Source of the DNA: Heliocidaris erythrogramma
Taxonomy: Eukaryota > Echinodermata > Echinoidea > Camarodonta > Echinometridae
Direction: 5' to 3'
DNA length: 64,000 bases
NCBI GenBank assembly: GCA_025617745.1
Contig: CM046869.1
Location: 7,800,668-7,864,667, forward strand
In this document: positions 56,682 to 64,000 of the stretch, one piece after another
How positions within the stretch are numbered: position 1 is the stretch's first letter
Layout of the letters: each line of letters starts with the position of its first letter
Notes under the pieces: model-generated
The model's database searches: none
Told to the model about the DNA's origin: nothing
Seen by the model: only the letters and a program-made list of their open reading frames with translations
Made by a program: the position numbers and the translations under genes

Positions 56682-58577
56682 AGGGCGAGTCAATTAGAAT
56701 CAACATTGGGGCTAAAAATGTAGTACATAGGTCCAATGACACAATTCTGACATTTTTACAGAAAAAAAATTGCCCAGTAACAAGAAATTGGTCAAAAAAC
56801 TCACTAATTTGGGAACGCCCCAAAAATTGACAGCTGATTGGCTAGAGCGATTTGACGTAGCATCGGGAAGTCCCCCGCGAAGACACTAAGTTTGACTAAT
56901 ATGTTGGCAATGTAAATAAATGATAATGTATCCATTTTCATATCACTATTTATACAATTTCGACAATCTTTAAGTCCCCAAAAGGATCTGAATAGGTTGT
57001 TTAGACATTTTAGTAGAGGTCAAATGACAAGTCTGGCATTTTTTCAAACACTTTACCCATGATAATTCCTCTTTTGGATTAGGTTTATGTTTTGGAAAAA
57101 CGTAATATTTTACAGACAAGTAGACGTGTGGACAGTCGCTTTACTACTGACCGTACCTTGCGAATCGTTGTGTGCGTGCTTATGATAACAACCAAGTACA
57201 CTGAAAGACTGGATGAAAGTCTAAATATATTACAACAAATACAGCAAAATCGTGTGCTGCAAGCTAGCTGCCTCCCGGGGGGGGGGGGGGGGGGGGCACT
57301 CACATATATATGTCACACATGTATGTGCCGCTGTGACGTCCCCCATTTTCAACCTTCTCGGGTCGCTCCCATGATATGCGATTTTCAGATTTTCACTAAC
57401 CGCACCTCGATTGGCTTCCGACTCGCTCCCTAGAATATGAGAAAACAATGCGCACAGCCCATTGTCCGGGAACGGTCGCTCCCTAGCCTCCCAGGCCAGC
57501 GCAGCGGGGAGCTGGGCGGCCTATAGTGCCCCCTAACTGAACGCGGTATTACTTAGTCTAGTGCTAGCGGCGGCTCAGCGAGATCAATCTGCATGCGACA
57601 TCGAGCCAGTGCAGTGGCGCGGCATGTACAGCGTTAAAAACAGCGCTGCGACCGCTGACTCAGCTCATGCACCGTATGTGTACCAGAGTAGTGAGATCGC
57701 GAGCAGCTAAAATTAGCTCTGCCCATGAGCCCGTTCGCTCCTTAGACCCTCAAAAATGAGCTTCCTCAATTAACCATTTAGCTCCTTAGCCCCCTGTTTT
57801 GAGATTGGCAGCGGCACACCCACATCCAAAAACAGGTTGAGTGCCCCCCCCCCCGGGCTCTACGCTACGGTACGGTAGACCTACCCTCTTTTTCTCCAGT
57901 GACTCCAGCTTCAGAACTGCAGACCGACTCTTGTTTTTTTAGCTCCCTGTGTTTGGCTTCCAGTTCCACAGCCCTCAGTTCCCAGTCTGATGACAGGGAT
58001 AGCTGTCGGCCGCAGCATTTTATTCTTGGGCGCAAATCCTAGCTGGTCATACAGCCCCTGGCCTGAGGGCCTGACTATCGAAGTCCTCCTCCCTGAAGTG
58101 GTCACTGCAAACAGTACTGTGAGCGGAAGGGCCATCCCACTGAGCTAGCTCGCGTCAGCTTGATCATTGAAATCCAAATTTTTCGAGTTGCATCATCTTT
58201 AGGAAAGGTGTGCAGACTGACACCATCGCTGGTGCCTTTGCTGCACCCAGCAACAACACATCTCCTCGGCATTTTCTTGAGATATGCACTCCTATCATGC
58301 CTATCCAAAATTCCCTGCACTGGATATACACAGACAAGCGTCGTCCGCTAGCTAGATGTTCCCGATGGTACGTCACAGGTCACCTGACAAGGCACGTGAC
58401 TGGGCCCTATTTTTCGAGGGGCGTGACAGACTAGCTGATAAACGTGCGATTTAGGCAATTTCAACGAAGCTTAGAGAAGTACACAGATCTTTTTAATAAA
58501 AAGTATATGCGATTTCTAACAATATTGACACAATACTTTGATATTATCATGAAATGTAATTCTAATTGACTCGCCCT
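56682..58577. mobile_element. TTAA-flanked element carrying a THAP-like sequence, 1.9 kb
   Basis: TTAA lies on both sides (56678-56681, 58578-58581). The terminal repeats are perfect for 19 bp: AGGGCGAGTCAATTAGAAT. The centre is GC-rich. A broken THAP domain is read on the minus strand near the right end. TTAA targets suggest a piggyBac-type mechanism, but no piggyBac transposase is visible. Confidence 0.72.
57930..58287 (-). pseudogene. THAP zinc-finger sequence, frameshifted
   Basis: From ATG (about 58276 downward) the frame reads MPRRCVVAGCSKGTSDG and then LHTFPKDDATRKIW. This fits the start of a THAP domain with its first two zinc ligands (Cys-x4-Cys). A one-base shift near 58135 moves the rest to another frame, where CSDHFREEDFD supplies the last Cys and His. 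A further shift leads to GLYDQLGFAPK and KMLRPTAIPVI, typical of a THAP C-terminal end. THAP domains bind DNA in host factors and in P-type transposases. The breaks mean it is probably dead, unless an intron explains them. Confidence 0.68.
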
Positions 58578-58890
58578 TTAAGTTTGTTTGTGAAGGTTTG
58601 TGCGCTATTTGTATCTGCAAAGACCGCATTAATGCCCCTATTCAAACTAGCTGGTCTCTTCAAACAACGCAATCATAAGAAGTACGTTGGTGCAAGTTGA
58701 TTTTTACACTCTCGCAAATAATGCCCCCTGATAATTCAAGTGTGAACAGATACCACACAGAAATGGTACCACATGATGCGGGATAAGATACCTTTTTGAA
58801 AATATGTATAATAATATTGCGCTCATAACTGAGTTTTTAAACAAAATAGCATTTTTTTAAGTGTAGACTTTTTTTTACTCACACGGTATA

Positions 58891-60847
58891 TAATATTTAC
58901 AAAGTACATGTGTAATATCAATGACATCATTGTTTTGGGGTTTTGGGGGATTATAAATCCCGCGGTGTGCATTCGATGCATCACAATTCCGAATGAATCA
59001 AACAAATGAATTAGTTTTGCTGGATTTGGACAGTTAACGCGACGTATAAAATACCAGCAATCAACTCTTTGTGGTGCGTGCCAGTAAAATGTGCGTTTGA
59101 CTCCGCACAAGCCTTAAGCCCGGCGCACACTGCACGATCTGACTACGATGCGATTTTTGGAAAAGTTGTTATAACATTTGATATGAACCTTCAAACACAT
59201 AAAATCTTTGTGATCAAAGTTCCGAATAGTATATGAATACTAAAATCGAAATTCCTGGCTACTGCGAGCCCCCGTGTAGGAATAAAAGCGAATTCAATTC
59301 CAAATCTGCCTTTACTCTAACCAGAAGAATTGCAGTTAACCAAAATTTCGATATTAGTATTCGTATCATTATTCCGAAATTCAAATGAGATAATTTCACT
59401 TTTTTAACTTTCACATTTAATGCAAACTGCAATTTGTTTGAAAAGTCGGATCGTATAGTGTGCGCCGGGCTTTATGTATATAATGCGACTAGAAATACCA
59501 AGACTGATCGATAAGAAACTTATCTGCTCTTGGGAGGGGAAAACGCGGCACGTCAATTTAACCACCTACGTCTTATTATAGCGCGTACTAACAACTAAAA
59601 TCTACCCGCAATATGAATCAAACGTTCCTAACACCAAAGATACACACAATATACATGTAAAGCACGGTCTTTCAAGCAGTCATCCTACAAGCATGCTTTT
59701 CAATTTTGCTCAATAAAACTTACTTTCTGTTTGGAAATTTTTAAAATATGTACATATGTCATGCGTAAGGTATTTTAATTCTAAATTGCCAAGATATCAG
59801 TTTGTTTCTTGGAGTACAAATCTTGCAACTCACTGATGAAAGTCTGAATTTGTGTCATTTTTGTGGACAACTCTCCCGTTTGTCGTATTCAAAAATATTA
59901 ATGTGTGGTTTTCTTTGAGACGCTTTTACCTTCGGGGCAGTACTCAAAATATATTGGAGATAGCATATTGTTATATGTCCTCATGAAAGAAAAAGATCCT
60001 ACTGAGTAATTCCCTTTTTTCAAATGACATTTTAGTCATTTTGTGTGTTGGTGCGAATGGGAGAGTTATCCGCAACTACATCACATTGACATTACCTATT
60101 CGGCCAATTTGAAATTGATTAAAACTTTCAAAAATTCATAACTTTCTTATTGCTTGTCCGACTTCGTTCAAAGTTTCACCAATCTGCTTTTGTAATTTTT
60201 CCTCTTTCTTTTAACTAACTTGCCATTAAAAATTTCCTTTAAAAATGAAAGGAGTTTTTAAAGCAAAATATGACGGATATATATTTTTTTTCAATCAAAA
60301 TGAATTAATGAATTAAAGCTGAAGAACTGGCGTGTGTTCTCGAAGTATGAAATTTTTAGCTATAATTACTGTTCTCGCGTACGACGAATGGAAAAGGCGC
60401 CAGGGAAGGGTGAACGAGCAAATTTATTCGACATTACGCTTAAATTTCTTCCAAATGTCTTTAGAAATCTTTAAAAAGACGGAATTATTTATTTTCAAAA
60501 GTATTAAAAAGTTACATGATTGAAAAGAGGAAATATCAGGCATTTTAAATATGTTGGTATATGTTCGGTGCAGCGCCCATAACCAATGCCAAGCCTATCA
60601 ACCCCGGCCCAAGTATGATTTCTCTGATTTCCTCCCCATGCCTTATAAAAAAACGGGCGTTTAAAACTCTTTCTTCAGTGCGGACGGGTGACCTTTTAAC
60701 TGTCCCATGAAAATGATATGAGTACTATATTAATGAAGGACTGTTAGATATAATAAAGTTTATCTTCAAGCAATAAACCGTCCTCCGTGACTCGTATATT
60801 TATTGACGTAGTTTGTGACAACGATAAGCATCATGGCAGAATTGATA
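58891..60847. other. Intergenic, one small foldback
   Basis: AGCCCGGCGCACACT at 59117 and its complement near 59458-59471 bracket a roughly 355-bp stretch, probably another short foldback element. Nothing else is seen. Confidence 0.45.
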
Positions 60848-60955
60848 GATGAGAGAAAGAGAGAGAGAGAGGTCAAAGGGAAGAAGAGAGAGAGATGAAA
60901 GTGAAGAAGAGACAGCTGAGAGAGATGAGAGAGAGAGAGAGAGAGAGAGACAGGA
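60848..60955. repeat. GA microsatellite
   Basis: Imperfect (GA)n with AGAAGAG interruptions; it opens an Arg/Glu-rich frame that is not a gene. Confidence 0.85.
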
Positions 60956-61639
60956 AAATAACGCCTCGTGTGATCTGGGCGTGAGAGACCTTAAGCCGAA
61001 CTCACACTTTGCTGACGTAACATCATTTGCTGACGTAAGGACCGCATCAGTGACTTGTAAGGTCTTTTGCTCGTCATGAAAGAGTGATGTCGTTTAAAAA
61101 CGTGATTGCATAATGAGCAGTACAACAGTACGAAAAACGGGCGTATGGGTTACTTGCCATCACAGGTTCAATTAACGCAGGTACTGACGCAATCGCAATG
61201 ACGCCTCATGTGCGTCGGGCTTAAGAACTATAAGGAGATAAGATATCTGGCCCACAATATAAGTTGCTTTTTCATGGCAGAAAAAAAGTCATAGAAACAG
61301 AATCACATATGGGCTATAGATTTGAGCGGAAAATAAATTAAGTTTTCAATATCGGCCTATTGCACACGAAGCGCCATTTCGCGGACATGGAACTGCGTTA
61401 ACGATTGACGCCGTCTTTGACGCGCCTTATGAGAGTGACATTGCACATAGGCTGAATGTAAAATAAATGGTGCAAAAATTGCTTTGAATTGCTGGTGCAT
61501 GCACTAAAACTTCATTCATAGGCTCTATAAAGCTATGGTCAACCTCCAGCCTGCTCCACGGCCGGACGGCGAGTTGTTAGCCAATTTCGCGTGGGCACTG
61601 CTGGTTTTTAGGCTATCGCTCGGTCGACGCTGAAGTTGG
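60956..61639. other. Intergenic; no gene seen
   Basis: Contains TGACGTAA/TTGCTGACG repeats (61005-61040) and TGACGC words, possibly transposon debris. Confidence 0.4.
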
Positions 61640-61825
61640 TCACTGCCCAGACCCCGCGCGGAGAAGCTCCCCCGATTTCGCCCAGTTTTGACATATAATC
61701 GACCAGCTACTGACGGGAAATCGACAAGGCACCGCACTGACAAAGCTGGAGCTTTACAGCCCGCTCGACTTCTCCAAAAATCGTTTGGCGATGCCTAAAT
61801 TCCAGTGGCGCCCGAGCAGGCTACA
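61640..61825 (-). repeat. GC-rich dispersed repeat, copy 2
   Basis: It is the complement of 52330-52530, with CTGACGGGAAATCGACA, CTTTACAGCCCGCTCGACTT and GCGATGCCTAAATTCCAG. Confidence 0.7.
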
Positions 61826-62663
61826 AATCGGTTGGTCGCCGCTCTAATTTGTGACCAAAGCGTAGTCTAATAACGTAGTCGTATGCAACAGACTTAAGGC
61901 CCCACGAGGCGCTATTTCGATACCGACGAGATCGACGCAGTACCGACACCAGACCGAACATAACACTACATTTACACCGAATGGCCAAGAATAGGTCGGA
62001 TCGGAGTCGGTTTTGCGGTGTAACTGAGGTATAACAATCTAATAGCATGTTACTCTACGCCCCAATTAACGCCCTCCGCTGAGCGAGGAGCAGAAATTCT
62101 CGAAAATTCACATTCTCGTATCTCCCTCATTCGGGCCTTAAATATCATGAAAATTCCAGAGTAGATATGAAATGAGGATATTATGCTTCATATTAATTTT
62201 CACTGAAAACGGACGAGTATTTTTGGAGATACGAGTATTTTTCTGTTTCAGAGGGCCGAGAAATGAGGTTTTGTTTTTTTCCCGACACAAGTCTGGGACG
62301 AAATGAATATGCAAACAAATAACATATTGCGGTGAACCCATCGTTACAGTACGCGCCATGTAGGATACAATTTAATTCAAATGTCATGGGGGGGGGGGGG
62401 GGGGGGTGTCCTGCCCACGGAGTCGTTCCCCTGTCAATAACCTTCTAATGACTCCCATTGAATTGTGAGTTTGTCCAGTGGTACGGTCGGCTCTCTGCCT
62501 TCGCCTGCAAAGCGATCTCGGTTCGAAATTGTGTTGCGTCTTTCGGATGGTGACGTTCAAGGTCGGTTCGATGGTGTAAATAATCAGAAATTGACCCCGT
62601 AAGAATGTTAGTTTTATTATTGATCAATCAATCAATGATATCGTACGAACGATATTTTGCGAA
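61826..62663. other. Intergenic; no gene seen
   Basis: Unremarkable apart from an 18-base G run at 62389. Confidence 0.5.
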
Positions 62664-62735
62664 CGCGCACACACACACACACACACACACACCCGCATAC
62701 ACACGCACACACCACACACACATACACCCACACAA
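62664..62735. repeat. (CA)n microsatellite
   Basis: An imperfect CA repeat that provides the target context of the hAT-like element starting at 62741. Confidence 0.85.
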
Positions 62736-62740
62736 GCACG

Positions 62741-63893
62741 GGCGTAGCCAGGATTTTTCAATAGGGGGGGGGGGGTACAGACGTGAAGGATCCAACCGCA
62801 TAGCCGGGATTTCATATTAGGGGGAGGGACGGTTGTGCACACGCGAAGAGTGCGAAATTGGTGATGAGCACGCAAACCGTGCTTCCCAGGGGTGTGTGCA
62901 GGGAGGGGGAAGTTTTCCCCCTTCCCGCGCGAAGCGCGAAAGCTCTGACGTTTTAGCAAATTTGAGAGAAAGATAACGGCTTGTAGCAATATTTAGGCGG
63001 AAAGTTATAGTTTGACGCCCCGACTGCTTTTCAATTACTTGGACGCAATATTGCACTGTATGTAACAGGGGTGGGTGCAGAGAGGGGGAGTTTCCCATTC
63101 CCGCGCGAAGCGTGAAAGCTCTGATGTTTTAGCACCTTTTTCTTAGGCAGGATGTTAGTTCGACTGCTTTTCTATTATTTGGACGCAACATTTCTTTGTA
63201 TGTAACAGGGGTGAGTGCATGGAGGGGGACTGTCCCCCTTCAAGCGCGAAGCACGAAAGCTCTGACATTTCAGCACCATTTTCTTAGGCGGAAAGTTAGT
63301 TCGACGCCCTGGCTGCAATATTTGGACGTAATACTGTACTGTATGTAACAGGGGTAGGTGCAAGAAGGGGGAGTTGTCTTCTTACCGCGCGAAGCGTGAT
63401 AGCTCTGACGTTTTAGCAAATTTAAGAGAAAGATAAACGGCTCATAGCGAACAATTTTTTTAAGGCGGAAAGTTAAAGTCCGACGCCCTGACTGCTTTTC
63501 AGTTATTTGGATGCAATACTGCACTGTATGTGACATGGGTTGGTAGAGGGGGGGGGGGGGGGGGGGTTTCACCCCTTTGAAAGCTCTGACGTTTTCGCAA
63601 ATTGGAGAGAAAGATAACAGCTCATAGCAAACTATTTTTTTAGGCGGAAAGTTATAGTTCGACTCCGGACTGCTTGTCAATTATTTGGACGCAACATTTC
63701 ACTGTATGTAATAGGGGTGGGTGCAGGGAAAGGAGAGTTATTTTACCCTTTGGCGATCTTAGCAAATCTTGAAAGATAACGGCTTGTAGCGCCTTTCAAC
63801 GCCTTTTTTTCTCACTACTCCGCTTTTTTTAGTGGCTGAATGGGGGGGGGGGGGGGGGGAGAGCATGGCCACCCCCTGCCTACGCCAGTGCAC
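62741..63893 (+). mobile_element. hAT-like element with internal tandem repeats
   Basis: The left end is near CACGGGCGTAGCCAGG, the right end near CCTGCCTACGCCAGTG. Flanking 8-mers are CACACAAG and CACACACT (6 of 8). Between 62880 and 63780 about six units of 140-190 bp repeat the blocks GGGTGGGTGCAGGGAGGGGG, CGCGAAGCG, GCTCTGACGTTTTAGCA and GACTGCTTTTCAATTATTTG. No transposase remains; reading frames in the units are by-products. Confidence 0.65.
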
Positions 63894-64000
63894 ACACTCA
63901 CACACACAAGGATGTCACGCTTCACGATTTTGCGTGTCATCGCTGCATGACAAGCATGACGAATTTTTCAATTTTGACATATAATTGTCTTTACCTTTTT

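Larger units (their letters stand above)
55657..58890. mobile_element. Element with about 280-bp inverted terminal repeats, host of the THAP element
   Basis: Arms 55657-55932 and 58599-58890 are inverted copies at clearly high identity. They contain AAGTCTACACTTA, GATAAGATACCTTTTTGAAA-type and GCGCTATTTGTATCT blocks. The ends read TATACC(C/G)TGTGAGT, suggesting TA targeting. Without the nested 56682-58577 element it would be about 1.3 kb. Confidence 0.68.

Noticed and set aside
62624-63680. Several overlapping minus-strand frames with repeated RAFKG/SRAS-like segments
   Set aside because: They are reading frames of the tandem units in the hAT-like element and carry no known motif.

Overview
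The window looks like nuclear DNA from an animal, most likely a marine invertebrate deuterostome such as an echinoderm; that placement is inference. The DNA is AT-rich and has GT-AG introns, long TA-rich spacers, many microsatellites and poly-G/poly-C runs. It carries a dense load of short foldback DNA transposons and decayed LINEs. There is no operon structure and no prokaryotic feature.

Two host genes can be supported. (1) An intronless gene at 1056-1997 (+) encodes a 313-residue KCTD6/KCTD21-like BTB (T1) protein; its C-terminal half looks like a second, degenerate BTB fold. (2) A large gene spans 23062-53555 (+). I assembled it from ten coding exons whose splice phases all agree. It gives one 686-residue frame: an N-terminal PH domain, a Ser/Thr/Tyr-rich linker with possible SH2-binding tyrosines, and two PDZ-like domains at the C terminus. 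This suggests a membrane-associated signalling adaptor. One exon (31537-31644) is short and covered by a longer antisense reading frame, so it is easy to miss.

The rest is mostly mobile DNA, and several insertions can be placed to the base. They are: a hAT-like element (3624-4465, 8-bp target duplication) with a smaller foldback nested in it; a second hAT-like element (5810-6084); a Mutator-like foldback (9498-9847, 9-bp duplication); a PIF/Harbinger-like element (38508-39231, TTA duplication) whose empty site is seen in a paralogous repeat near 6306; and TTAA-flanked foldbacks at 24884-25784, 28842-29416 and 56682-58577, the last carrying a broken THAP zinc-finger sequence. A Tc1-type transposon (19311-21805) is split by an 800-bp palindromic element that contains two tRNA-like modules in inverted orientation; a second copy lies at 12336-13204. 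LINE remnants lie at 7376-7738 (+), 28770-30436 (+), 44800-46800 (-) and 47450-48133 (-).

Layout: 1-2 kb KCTD-like gene; 2.5-19 kb foldbacks and simple repeats; 19.3-21.8 kb Tc1 element; 23-53.6 kb the PH/PDZ gene, its introns filled with transposons and tandem arrays; 54-64 kb intergenic, with nested long-inverted-repeat elements, microsatellites and a repeat-rich hAT-like element at the right edge.
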